Numbered from the stretch's first letter, positions 33,253-42,272 are shown. The stretch: DNA of 42,805 bases from Candidatus Zhuqueibacterota bacterium (GCA_016931775.1 JAFGEC010000184.1:1-42805), one strand, 5' to 3'. Program-made: numbers and translations. The notes: generated by a model not told the origin, from the letters alone.

Positions 33253-33747
33253 ATGATGAAAAAATCACAGTCGCGAAGAGACTTTATCAATACCGGCTGT
33301 ATGATGTGTGCCGGATGTGCAGCCTTGTTTTCATCCTCCCGTCTTTATGCAAATGATGAAAAAAACCAGGAGATCGATCTTGACAGTTATACTTACTGCG
33401 CCTATCAATGTCCCGACGATTGTCCATTATTTATTGCCACTCAAAAAAACGACGTTGAGTTAAAAAAAGAGTGCTATAAAAACTGGAAGTGGAAAGAAAA
33501 ATTCGGCATGGATTTCGATCCGGAGCTGGTTTTTTGCTGGAAATGCAAGAATGAGGAAAAGCCTAAAAGCATGTTGGTGGAAAAATGCCCGGTGCGATTG
33601 TGTGCCCTTGAAAAGGGATACAAGACATGTATCCAATGTAAAACCCTGAAGGATTGCGATCAAAAGCTATGGTCTGATTTTCCGAAACATAAAGAGGCCG
33701 TTTTGGCGTTGCAGGAAAAGTACAAGGCAAATGCTGAAAAGAAATGA
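33253..33747 (+). CDS. Tat-exported cysteine-rich protein (DUF3795-like)
   Basis: 164 residues; AAAGGAG about 6 nt before the ATG. The N-terminus SRRDFINTG is a twin-arginine signal (S-R-R-x-F), with an unusual cysteine-rich hydrophobic core (CMMCAGCAALFSS). The mature part has at least ten more cysteines in paired spacings (CAYQCPDDCPLF, FCWKCKN, KCPVRLCALEKGYKTCIQCK, DCDQKLW), typical of DUF3795 zinc- or metal-binding proteins. A folded, metal-loaded export would explain Tat use. The reaction is unknown. Its gene sits alone between the GH5 and GH10 genes, with gaps of 190 and 410 bp, so no operon partner is evident. Confidence 0.82.
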   Translation: MMKKSQSRRDFINTGCMMCAGCAALFSSSRLYANDEKNQEIDLDSYTYCAYQCPDDCPLFIATQKNDVELKKECYKNWKWKEKFGMDFDPELVFCWKCKNEEKPKSMLVEKCPVRLCALEKGYKTCIQCKTLKDCDQKLWSDFPKHKEAVLALQEKYKANAEKK

Positions 33748-34158
33748 GATGCCCGATAAAAAACATTTCTATTATTTTTTTCAGCTGGTTTGATGTTTGC
33801 TGTAATTGAGTTGCAGTTATCAGTTAACGGTCATTCGGAAATGTATTGAACGCAAAGACGCGGAGGACGTAAAGAATCCAAGTCATTACAAATTAGCCAT
33901 TTCGGAAGCACAACATTTTTAACGAAAGGCCAAAAAGCAGGAGTATTGGTTCAAATAACTTTGCGTTAAGTGAAATTTTAAAGTTCCACTTCAACCTTTC
34001 CCACGCACACCTGATGTCGTACAAACAAATCACGATATTGCTTGCATTCGCGGTATAAAAATATTATTTTGTAAACAGAAATCTGCGGCGTTAGCAGATA
34101 CTAACGGAACGGTGCCGTCGTTTCCGAACGATATTACCATTTCCAGGCGAGGTAAAAA
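33748..34158. repeat. 410-bp gap with weak inverted-repeat relic
   Basis: No ORF of interest. AACGCAAAG (33849-33857) and CTTTGCGTT (33959-33967) are a perfect 9-bp inverted pair about 100 bp apart. The left arm continues into ACGCGGAGGACG, wording that recurs in many bacterial intergenic repeats of the 'cgcagag/acgcaaag' kind and also in the 40-kb gap. It may be a decayed short element. Upstream of the GH10 gene, TTGCTT (34038) and TATTAT (34062) are a weak promoter candidate with 18-nt spacing. Confidence 0.3.
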
Positions 34159-36300
34159 ATGAAAATTTTAACGACTGTCATCATCACCTTATTATTAACC
34201 GCTCTTGCAGCCAGCCAGACCGATCCGAAATACGAATCCTTTTTACAGATTGAAAGAGAAAAGCTGCCGGTGGCCGGCCAGGAGATTTACAACGGCGGCA
34301 ACATGGGAACCTACCGCTTCGGCGGCGGCAGCGGGGCCACCAGACGGATTGTGGACGCCGATCCCGAACTACCATTCGGCAAAGTTTTACAACTTTCCAT
34401 TCAGGGCGCCGGTGCCAATCCATGGGAACCACAGATGCAGACACCTGAAAACCAGGTCGATGTAAACACCGGGGATTATTTGTTTTATATTTTTTATATT
34501 CGGGCTCTCGAGTCTGCCGCAGATAATGGATTCGGCCAGGCTACGTTTTATGTACAGCGTTCCAGTTCACCCTGGACCGGGCTGGGTTCCTTGACTTTGA
34601 GTATCCGGCCGAGTTGGCAAAAATATTATGTGCTCGCCCGGGCCGGGGAAAATTTCCCCAAGGGTGAAATGGAGGTGACCATTCACCTGGGATACGTCAA
34701 ACAAAAGATAGAAATCAGCGGCATTATCGGATTAAACCTGGGTTCTGATATCGATCCGGCCGACCTGCCGCAAACGCCCATATACTATGACGGTATGGAT
34801 ACCAATGCGGCATGGCGCGCAGAAGCCCAGTCTCGCATCCGCAACCACCGTATGGGTGATTTGACCGTCAAAGTTAAAAACTCTAACGGCGAAGCGGTCC
34901 AAAATGCCCTTGTCACCGTGCGGATGACCAACCATGCGTATGGATTCGGCACGTTTATGGCAGAACTGGCATTGCAATCCACGCCTAATGCGCAAAATTA
35001 CATTGATCACGTCTTCGAGCTGTTCAACCGTGCAACAACCCCCTTTTACATGGGCGGCAATACGGATGATTGGGGCTGGTATGGCTCTTCGGGCCATTCA
35101 AAAAGTGCTTATCCGCAGCTGGCGGAATGGCTGCAGGACAACAATATTCCAACCAAAGGGCACGTGCTCATCTGGCCGGGCTGGGATTGGATGCCGTCGT
35201 TTTTTGAAGGACTGAAGGACAATCCCGCGGAATTGCGCCAGGCAATCGACGATCACTTGCAGGAGATTGTACCCATCGGAGAACAATACGGACTGGTGGA
35301 ATGGGATGTGGTGAACGAACCGTATTACAATCACGACGTCATGGACATTCTGGGTGATGATATTTTAATCGAATGGTACAACCGCGTTCATGAGATCGAT
35401 CCAAATCCCCGGCTCATTTTGAATGAATACAATATCCTGGCCGGAGGCGGTAAACAGGATTTTCAGGACAATCTGGCCCGCGTGATCGAACTATTGCAGA
35501 ACGGCGGTGCTCCAATCGGCGGCATCGGTATGCAGTGTCATTTCGACGCCAATTTAACCGGTATTCCAAGAGTACTGGAGATATTGGACCGGTTCGGCCA
35601 GTATGGGTTACCCATTCAGATCACTGAATTTGATATCGATATTTACGATGAGGAGATACAAGCGGCCTATACCCGGGATTTTTATACAGCCGTTTTCAGC
35701 CATCCTGCCACGGACAAAATCGTCATGTGGGGATTCTGGGAGGGCGATATGTGGCGTCCTAAAGGAGCACTCATTCGAACGGATTGGTCTTATAAAAAAA
35801 ATTATGACGCATATACCGATTTGCTGTTTAAGCAGTGGTGGACGGATACGGACGGATTCACGAACAGGGACGGTATTTTCTCCGTCAGGGGATTTTTGGG
35901 TGAATATTCATTGAGAGCGGAATTTGACGGTGTGACGGACTCAAAACGAGCCGTACTGACACAGGACGGCATCGAGATTGAGCTTGTGGTACCGACAACC
36001 GCAACGGAGATAGAATCCGGTGCAAAAAATCCCGTAGAGCACGGATTAAAACCCAATCATCCCAATCCCTTTAATGCATCGACAGTGATCGAATTTACGC
36101 CGAAAAGCAGCGGTAATGCCATTTTGTACATATACGATGTGCGCGGGACAGAGGTATTAAAAAAATGCCTGGCAGTTAAACGGGACGTTCCGCAGCGGGA
36201 AAAATTGACTTTGGATGGTCTGGCTTCGGGTTCGTACTTTTACATGCTGGCATGGCCGGATGGGACGAGGGAAAAAAGAAAAATGATGCTGTTGAGATAG
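34159..36300 (+). CDS. Modular GH10 endo-xylanase with type IX sorting tail
   Basis: 713 residues; AGGCGAGG upstream, signal peptide ~1-19 (ALAAS). N-terminal beta-sandwich resembling a carbohydrate-binding module (~25-205), an Ig/CNA-like linker (~225-255: GDLTVKVKNSNGEAVQNALVTV), then the GH10 barrel (~255-565). Catalytic acid/base Glu387 in EWDVVNEPYY and nucleophile Glu490 in QITEFDIDI are intact; KGHVLIWPGW takes the place of the usual GHTLVWH. After the barrel come another beta linker and the sorting tail (HPNPFNASTV, KRKMMLLR). It hydrolyses internal beta-1,4-xylosidic bonds of xylan outside the cell. The GH43 enzyme and TonB receptors downstream would handle the side chains and products. 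Confidence 0.95.
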   Translation: MKILTTVIITLLLTALAASQTDPKYESFLQIEREKLPVAGQEIYNGGNMGTYRFGGGSGATRRIVDADPELPFGKVLQLSIQGAGANPWEPQMQTPENQVDVNTGDYLFYIFYIRALESAADNGFGQATFYVQRSSSPWTGLGSLTLSIRPSWQKYYVLARAGENFPKGEMEVTIHLGYVKQKIEISGIIGLNLGSDIDPADLPQTPIYYDGMDTNAAWRAEAQSRIRNHRMGDLTVKVKNSNGEAVQNALVTVRMTNHAYGFGTFMAELALQSTPNAQNYIDHVFELFNRATTPFYMGGNTDDWGWYGSSGHSKSAYPQLAEWLQDNNIPTKGHVLIWPGWDWMPSFFEGLKDNPAELRQAIDDHLQEIVPIGEQYGLVEWDVVNEPYYNHDVMDILGDDILIEWYNRVHEIDPNPRLILNEYNILAGGGKQDFQDNLARVIELLQNGGAPIGGIGMQCHFDANLTGIPRVLEILDRFGQYGLPIQITEFDIDIYDEEIQAAYTRDFYTAVFSHPATDKIVMWGFWEGDMWRPKGALIRTDWSYKKNYDAYTDLLFKQWWTDTDGFTNRDGIFSVRGFLGEYSLRAEFDGVTDSKRAVLTQDGIEIELVVPTTATEIESGAKNPVEHGLKPNHPNPFNASTVIEFTPKSSGNAILYIYDVRGTEVLKKCLAVKRDVPQREKLTLDGLASGSYFYMLAWPDGTREKRKMMLLR

Positions 36301-36492
36301 AAAATGGATATCGAATTTGAATTCGAAAACTCTAAGAATTCCAGAATACTAAACCACCCGGTTGGCATTTATGTTCAGGGACCAGCAAACAACGGATTAT
36401 AATGCAGGGTATTAATTTGAAAAGAAAAACTGCAAGAAAAGTGTCGGTCATACAGCATAATATAAAAATGTGCAATCTAACGGAGTAACACA

Positions 36493-38652
36493 ATGTATGT
36501 AACCAATTATAATAATAACCAAAGAATCCTTTCACTTTTTTCTCTGTATGTCATCTTTATGACAATACTCATTACGTCTGCTTTCTCGCAAAACTTGTCC
36601 GTTTTTACAGAAAAAAAGTATGACACAAACCGGAATACACATAAAGATTCTCTGCTGTATGCAACCGTCAGCTTGAACGGAAACACAACCGGTCAATTGA
36701 TTTCATACCTGCAAAGGGGTGAGAATATTCTATTAGATTCACAGATTTTTTTTCCAATAGTCGGCGGGAAATATTTTCCTTTCGTACAGAATTATGGTTT
36801 GACGGTACAATATGGCAAAATTATTTCCTTTGCCGTCATTAATAACAATTATGGCTTTGTTGCATGTCAAAAGATAGAAATGGTACCGCCTGCAGAAATA
36901 TTCAATAATACGGTTATGGCTCCGGTTAATTTTCTGATGCGATCCATCGATGGAAGCATCAAGTTTATCAAAGCGGACCAGCACCTTGATATCACCGTTG
37001 AAGAACCCGAAAAAATTGGCGAACGAATTCCCGAAGCAAAAAACCTTGAAACTGTTTTATCTCAAAAAGGTTATATTGTCCAGCAGGGATCGATAAATCT
37101 TGCGAATGCGATTGAATTCTGTTCCGCCGGTTATTCGCCCGACTGCAATGGGAACAATGCCAATTTTCCTTACTTGGTTATACAATCTCCGCCATGCCCT
37201 GCTATCCCCTTCGTATATTCGATACCTATTACCTTTAGTATGAGGCCGGACGAAGCTATCATCATCATCGGCAGGACGCCTCCGCAATGCGCCTATTTTA
37301 GTTATCGAAGCTACTTAATGAACCGGTATTACGAGGATGAATCCCCCCATCGGGTTAAATTGTATGCAAGCCTGGGGGACACAAAAAATCTTTACAACCT
37401 CAATGACGGAAGGACTACCAGTGAAGTTTTTCAACGATTTTTTTTATTGATTTCAACGGCAGATGCAAATATGGAAAAAGCCATACGTGAAGCAGGCATA
37501 CAATCCGGAATCGATGAAAACAATATCTATATTGATGTCATTCCATCAGACATTGTCCGTATGGGCCTTGAAGAGAAAGCGGATTTAATCTCATTCCTTC
37601 ATCGGGTTTCTCTTGTCTCCGAACCGAATCAAAAGGAACTTTATTTAACCAGTCCACCGCTGGAAGTATTGCGTCTTACACCCGAGGAACAACTCGAGCC
37701 TGATTATATACCCATGCCGAAATTACGTACCCGAGGTTCCGGCACAACCGAATTTTTTCTGAATGCCGGTTTTGAGCAACTTGTGCAGAAAATCATTCAA
37801 AAATACAGCTCAAAATACAGAGCTATTCAACTGCGATCATCGGTTTGGTTGATGGAGGGATTGGAAGCCATTCAGTCCAGAACAAATGTTATAGGAGAGA
37901 CAAGGGATGCTCTCTATCTCCGTTCTGAAGAATTCGAATTTTTTAAGGATGACATAATTATTGTGTGCGGAGTGAACCACACGAAAACGAACAAGGCTAT
38001 CTATTGCAATGTCAGTTGCTACGGAGCCGAAAAATACAACGGCCTTGGAGGAATCACAAACAGAGAGTATGCGGGCACGGCACATGAATATCTATCCGAT
38101 TCCCTTTTGGCGGATTATTTTTATGTCTGGAAGTTTGCCCGTGACTCTCTTGATGCTTTTACATTTGTGGTTCCCCAAGATCCAAACCATACATTTACGG
38201 GAATTAATTATGGAGCCAAGTCCTTTATGGGATTCCGTGCTTATGTAGAACCCTCCACCAAAGTAGGGCCGGCTCCATGGGAAGTAATTATGGACCAAGC
38301 TATATTATTAAGACCACTCAATACAAATATTGAAGGGCATAAAAAAACCTTGCAGAATAATTGTCCCAATGTAACTGTTTTCCCGAATCCATTTAATTCG
38401 CGAACAAGCCTACAAATCACTTGCGACGTCCAATCGGATATCAAAATCACAGTTTTCAATCTTCAGGGAAAATTGGTTAAGGAATTGTACTCTGCAACCA
38501 GCTTTTTAGGAACCAAGGAAATTTTTTGGAACGGCAACGATTCCAATAATTTGCCGGTAAGTAGTGGTGTCTATTTTTTCAGATTGATCCATAAAAATCG
38601 GTATTCAAAAGAACAGGATATGATTGTAAGGAAGGTATTGCTCGTTCGCTAA
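36493..38652 (+). CDS. Large secreted protein of unknown family with type IX tail
   Basis: 719 residues; CGGAG upstream of ATG. Signal peptide ends near AFSQ (~residue 33). Not a recognisable glycosidase: no NE/TEF, no GH43 triad. The beginning of the mature part (KYDTNRNTHKDSLLYATVSLNG) looks beta-rich; a central block has IIIIGRTPPQCAYFSYRSYLMNRYY and RVKLYASLGDTKNL, then RFFLLISTADANMEKAIREAG, an alternation typical of an alpha/beta enzyme core. Further on there is DDIIIVCGVNHTKTNKAIYCNVS, followed by AGTAHEYLSDS and FYVWKFARDS. The tail has VFPNPFNSRTS and VRKVLLVR. It lies between GH10 and GH43 genes, so a polysaccharide-related role is suggested by context only. I cannot name the family. 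Confidence 0.8.
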   Translation: MYVTNYNNNQRILSLFSLYVIFMTILITSAFSQNLSVFTEKKYDTNRNTHKDSLLYATVSLNGNTTGQLISYLQRGENILLDSQIFFPIVGGKYFPFVQNYGLTVQYGKIISFAVINNNYGFVACQKIEMVPPAEIFNNTVMAPVNFLMRSIDGSIKFIKADQHLDITVEEPEKIGERIPEAKNLETVLSQKGYIVQQGSINLANAIEFCSAGYSPDCNGNNANFPYLVIQSPPCPAIPFVYSIPITFSMRPDEAIIIIGRTPPQCAYFSYRSYLMNRYYEDESPHRVKLYASLGDTKNLYNLNDGRTTSEVFQRFFLLISTADANMEKAIREAGIQSGIDENNIYIDVIPSDIVRMGLEEKADLISFLHRVSLVSEPNQKELYLTSPPLEVLRLTPEEQLEPDYIPMPKLRTRGSGTTEFFLNAGFEQLVQKIIQKYSSKYRAIQLRSSVWLMEGLEAIQSRTNVIGETRDALYLRSEEFEFFKDDIIIVCGVNHTKTNKAIYCNVSCYGAEKYNGLGGITNREYAGTAHEYLSDSLLADYFYVWKFARDSLDAFTFVVPQDPNHTFTGINYGAKSFMGFRAYVEPSTKVGPAPWEVIMDQAILLRPLNTNIEGHKKTLQNNCPNVTVFPNPFNSRTSLQITCDVQSDIKITVFNLQGKLVKELYSATSFLGTKEIFWNGNDSNNLPVSSGVYFFRLIHKNRYSKEQDMIVRKVLLVR

Positions 38653-38696
38653 TCAACAGTACTCGCCATATGTATCCTTCATTTAAGGCAATCCGC

Positions 38697-39983
38697 ATGA
38701 ACTGTAAAAGCAGTAAATTATATTTTCGAAAATTGCCTCAAATCCGCATGGTTTTTATCATAATGTTCAAAATCTCTCTTTCTTCATTATACGCTCAAAG
38801 CGGACAAATTCTCAATGTGCACGATCCATGTGTGATCAAGTGTGGTGAATACTATTATATTTATTGCACCGGAAACAGAATTGACATGAGGAGATCGAAA
38901 GATTTATACAAATGGGATTTTATAGGATCGGTTTTTAAATCAATCCCGGCATGGGGCGTGCAGGAGGTTCCGGGCGTGAGTAATATCTGGGCGCCGGATA
39001 TTTTCTATAATAACGGTACATATTACTTGTATTACTCACTTTCAACTTTCGGGAGCAACCGCTCGCGCATTGGTCTCGCGACAAATACGACACTCGATCC
39101 GAACGATCCCGGTTACAATTGGATTGATCAAGGCGAGGTTATTGAATCAAATCCAAACAGCAATAATTATAATGCCATCGATCCGAACGTCGTCATGGAT
39201 ACGGACGGGAGAATCTGGTTATCATTCGGCTCTTTCTGGTCAGGTATAAAATTAACCGAACTTGATAAAACCACCTTTAAGCTCAAGGAGGGTACCCGGA
39301 TCTACTCCATTGCCGGGCGTAACGGAGGTGCCATAGAAGCCCCCTTTATCGTTTATAAAAATGGTTACTATTATCTTTTTGTCTCCTTTGACCTGTGCTG
39401 CAGAGGTATTAACAGCACTTATAAAATTATGGTCGGACGTGCGCAACGAATAATCGGGCCGTATTTTGATAAAAATTCGAAATCAATGTCGTCCGGAGGG
39501 GGAAGTTTGTTGCTCGCAGGAGATACACGCTGGCGCGGGACCGGCCATTGCGCGGTACTGATGCTGGAAAACGCCGACTGGCTTGTTTACCATGCTTATG
39601 ACGCGAATAATAATGGCACGCCAACATTACGAATCAAGCGTCTTTTCTGGGAAAAGAACGGCTGGCCTGCTGTTGATGATAATGCCTTTGTTCTCGTTGA
39701 AGAATCAATGTCCCTGCCGGACAAATATTCACTATCGCAAAACTATCCCAATCCCTTTAATGGCCAGACCACAATCAGATACACTCTTGCCGGGCAGAGT
39801 TTTGTTTGTTTTGAAATATACGATATACGCGGTGTTCTGGTGGCCCGGTTGGTTCAAAAAAATCAAGATCCGGGAATCTATGAAAAACAATTTAATGTGG
39901 CAGAACTGACCAGTGGAATTTATTTTTACAAATTGAAAGCCGGGCAGTTTGAGCAGGTCAAAAAAATGGTCGTGATCAGGTAG
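38697..39983 (+). CDS. GH43 arabinanase-like enzyme with type IX sorting tail
   Basis: 428 residues from ATG 38697 (AAGG about 8 nt upstream); the track start at 38670 is possible, and ATG 38748 (MVFIIMFKISLSSLYAQS) would give a shorter, cleaner signal peptide. Five-bladed propeller GH43 core with all three acids (track numbering): base Asp52 in NVHDPCVIKCGEYYYIY, pKa-modulating Asp171 in NAIDPNVVMDTDGRIWLSFGSF, acid Glu223 in GGAIEAPFIVYKNGYYYLF. GSFWSGIKLTELD and STYKIMVGRA are typical of endo-1,5-alpha-L-arabinanases. The tail has QNYPNPFNGQTT and VKKMVVIR. It should cut arabinan side chains of pectin/arabinoxylan. It starts 44 bp after the preceding gene and is probably co-transcribed. 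Confidence 0.93.
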   Translation: MNCKSSKLYFRKLPQIRMVFIIMFKISLSSLYAQSGQILNVHDPCVIKCGEYYYIYCTGNRIDMRRSKDLYKWDFIGSVFKSIPAWGVQEVPGVSNIWAPDIFYNNGTYYLYYSLSTFGSNRSRIGLATNTTLDPNDPGYNWIDQGEVIESNPNSNNYNAIDPNVVMDTDGRIWLSFGSFWSGIKLTELDKTTFKLKEGTRIYSIAGRNGGAIEAPFIVYKNGYYYLFVSFDLCCRGINSTYKIMVGRAQRIIGPYFDKNSKSMSSGGGSLLLAGDTRWRGTGHCAVLMLENADWLVYHAYDANNNGTPTLRIKRLFWEKNGWPAVDDNAFVLVEESMSLPDKYSLSQNYPNPFNGQTTIRYTLAGQSFVCFEIYDIRGVLVARLVQKNQDPGIYEKQFNVAELTSGIYFYKLKAGQFEQVKKMVVIR

Positions 39984-40075
39984 TCTCATTATCAGGCCGG
40001 AATAATTGTGAAATAAAAAATTTTTAGGTTCATATGCAGTTTTGTATCTTGACTTTTTTTTATTCTTCTGTGATT

Positions 40076-40238
40076 CCTCGCGCAGAGAGCCGCCGGAACG
40101 CAGAGGAAGGCAAAAGTCAAGCACTTTGTAAAATTTTTAGTTTTTTCCATAATTCTACAAAAACCAAGCAGGAGGACCCAAAGCTTTAATCGAAATGATC
40201 TGTATAAAATCTCCGTACCTCTCCGGCTCTGCGCGAGG
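40076..40238. repeat. Degenerate inverted-repeat element
   Basis: CCTCGCGCAGAG (40076-40087) and CTCTGCGCGAGG (40227-40238) are a perfect 12-bp inverted pair, with further similar inner sequence (GCCG..GGA..AGAGG versus CCGGAGAGG). A second inverted pair CTGTATAA (40200-40207) and TTATACAG (40249-40256) flanks the right arm. There is no ORF inside. No clear target duplication was found, so it may be an old or rearranged short element. Confidence 0.5.
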
Positions 40239-40329
40239 TTGAATGGAATTATACAGAAAAGTAAAAACCGAGGCGATTAGTTCGGTATATTTATAAAATC
40301 AAATAAAATTTCGGGGGATATCCTGAAAA

Positions 40330-40464
40330 GTAATATCTCAGTTATGGGTGGAAGGTGCGACGCACCAGCTTTCGACATCCTTACAAATATTAAAATCACA
40401 AAAATTTGGCAATAGGAGGTGCGTCGCACCTATCTATCTCTCCCACCCGTAACTGAGGTTTTAC
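40330..40464. mobile_element. MITE-like element with 8-bp target-site duplication
   Basis: The 135-bp element has 25-bp terminal inverted repeats matching at 21 positions (left begins GTAATATCTCAGTTAT, right reverse complement GTAAAACCTCAGTTAC). It is flanked immediately by the direct repeat CCTGAAAA (40322-40329 and 40465-40472). Inside each end lies a 13-bp near-palindrome (GGTGCGACGCACC at 40354-40366 and its reverse complement GGTGCGTCGCACC at 40418-40430). There is no coding capacity, so it must have been moved in trans. The transposase family is not identifiable here. Confidence 0.75.
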
Positions 40465-40737
40465 CCTGAAAATTTTTTCTACTTGATTTTTTCAATTTGA
40501 ATATCTATGTTTTACGAGAAATTATAAAGACCGAACATTGTTGCAGGGAAAACACCAATTGATCATTTATTCACGCTCCCGTCGAGATCGCAACGACACC
40601 TGTTCTCCGGAACAGGGCAAAACCACAAATTGTCTTTTTCAAATGATCGGAAGGATCAATTTTCCATTTCTCTATATGAAAAGTAATTCTATATATCCCA
40701 CTACAAAATTTTCCATGGCACTCTTTGAGACAGGATT

Positions 40738-42231
40738 ATGAAACGTACTCTTGTTTTTTCTTCTATTGCTGCTTTATTCATTTTGAATTGTACCCGAGAC
40801 AAGCTACCTGAAGACGTTATGTTCAAAGTCGGTAATCGCTACGTAACAGAAAAAGAATTTCAGTATCGAGCCCGATTTACAATACATCCCAATTTGCCCC
40901 ATGCCAACCGGAACCTTGAAAACATTTTTCTGAACAATATGATCATGGAAAAAATAATTGCCGAAAAATTCGGCCGGAAGAGCGAGTTAAATCGCAATGA
41001 GGGATTTTTGGCCTATCTTCAGGGCAGAAAAGAACAGGCGATGCGTGAGGTTTTGTTCTACAAGAAAGCATTCGATATCGTCAAACTCGACAATGCTGAA
41101 ATCCAAAAAACCATGAAATTATCACAACGGGAATACGATCTGGAATTTTTCAATATCTATAGCGATTCCACCGCAAAAAATCTCAAACGTCAAACCGAAG
41201 CTTCACCCCAATCAGCCTTGAAAATTTTCGACGGTATGGTTGAAGAGTATGGACGCCCAAGCTGGACAGCGAAATGGAAGGATCCCGACCATATCAATAT
41301 CCATGAAGCCCTTTATTCCGCACCGCTCAAGGCGGACAGTATCATCGGACCTCTCAAGCTAGACGACGATCACTGGATTTTTATGAAAGTGGTAAACTGG
41401 CGCGATGAAGTAAATTTTGGCGGCGAGGAGCAGGAATTGCGACGGCAAGAAGTTATTGAAAAGCTGACCACAAATCGCGCGACACGCATTTGGAACGCAT
41501 ACACCCGGGATGTGATGAAAGGTAAAGAGATCGAATTCGACCGTGACATGTTTATTAAAATCGCCGACATATTCTGGGATATGCTTCGTACACAAGACCA
41601 GAAAAAAAACGACATGATGCGGCGGTTATATCAAATCGAGGACAGCACGCTGACAGCCTCCGACCTGCCGGTGGATGAGATGTTTTTGCAGCAGCAGTTC
41701 TTCACCATTGACGGCCTTGAATGGACAGTGGGTGATTTCCGCAGGGCATTGATGTCGCATCCGCTGGTATACCATAAACCGGCCGAAAATAAAAATTTAT
41801 TCTATTTTGAATTCAGGCGAGCGATTGCCGCACTGGTTCGCGATACGTATTTAAACAAAGAAGCTTATGACATGGGACTGGATAAGGACAAAAGTGTTCA
41901 AAGAACAACGGAGATATGGTCCGATGCGCTGATAGCGACTTATGAACGCAACCGTTTGCTGAATGAATTGGGAAAATCGCTGCCCGATACCACTGATCCA
42001 TCCAGAAAAATAAAGCTGAAAAAAATGCTTGAGGAAGAGCTTGCCGATCTTAAAAAGGAATATGACTCTAAAATCAGAGTAGACATGGACAAGTTTAATC
42101 AAACTGAAATCAATAAAACGCAGTTATTTGTCACGCAGCAGCAATTACCTTATCCGGTGGTGGTTCCCGGCTGGCCCATGTTCACCAATAGCAATACTAT
42201 TGAATATTTACCGATTGAACCACGCAAATAG
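40738..42231 (+). CDS. PpiC/SurA-like peptidyl-prolyl isomerase lipoprotein
   Basis: 497 residues. Signal peptide with lipobox ILNC (Cys18), so an envelope lipoprotein. The N-terminal ~25-120 region has the SurA/PrsA-type chaperone pattern (FKVGNRYVTEKEFQYRAR, FLNNMIMEKIIAEKFGRKS). A parvulin-like stretch (~140-225) ends ADSIIGPLKLDDDHWIFMKVVNW, echoing the 'GPl....GyHi.kv' ending of PpiC rotamases, but the usual HIL start is not clear, so isomerase activity may be lost. The long helical C-terminal half (to 497) is highly charged. Such proteins help outer-membrane or exported proteins fold. The TonB receptor that follows 154 bp later is a plausible client. Confidence 0.7.
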   Translation: MKRTLVFSSIAALFILNCTRDKLPEDVMFKVGNRYVTEKEFQYRARFTIHPNLPHANRNLENIFLNNMIMEKIIAEKFGRKSELNRNEGFLAYLQGRKEQAMREVLFYKKAFDIVKLDNAEIQKTMKLSQREYDLEFFNIYSDSTAKNLKRQTEASPQSALKIFDGMVEEYGRPSWTAKWKDPDHINIHEALYSAPLKADSIIGPLKLDDDHWIFMKVVNWRDEVNFGGEEQELRRQEVIEKLTTNRATRIWNAYTRDVMKGKEIEFDRDMFIKIADIFWDMLRTQDQKKNDMMRRLYQIEDSTLTASDLPVDEMFLQQQFFTIDGLEWTVGDFRRALMSHPLVYHKPAENKNLFYFEFRRAIAALVRDTYLNKEAYDMGLDKDKSVQRTTEIWSDALIATYERNRLLNELGKSLPDTTDPSRKIKLKKMLEEELADLKKEYDSKIRVDMDKFNQTEINKTQLFVTQQQLPYPVVVPGWPMFTNSNTIEYLPIEPRK

Positions 42232-42272
42232 ACATAAAATTCATTTTTCGTGACATTTTAATGAATTTTTTC

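Larger units (their letters stand above)
39984..40737. other. 754-bp gap with repeat elements
   Basis: No supported gene. It contains an inverted-repeat relic (40076-40238) and a clean MITE-like element (40330-40464), listed separately. The 67-codon track ORF 40538-40741 lacks a ribosome site and overlaps the next start; I treat it as noise. No convincing terminator or tRNA was found. A/T-rich stretches at both ends surround the elements. Confidence 0.5.

Noticed and set aside
33948-33960. T-loop-like GGTTCAAAT, possible tRNA
   Set aside because: No acceptor stem, D-loop or anticodon stem could be drawn around it.
40538-40741. 67-codon ORF before the PpiC-like gene
   Set aside because: No ribosome site, random-looking product, and its end overlaps the next start codon.
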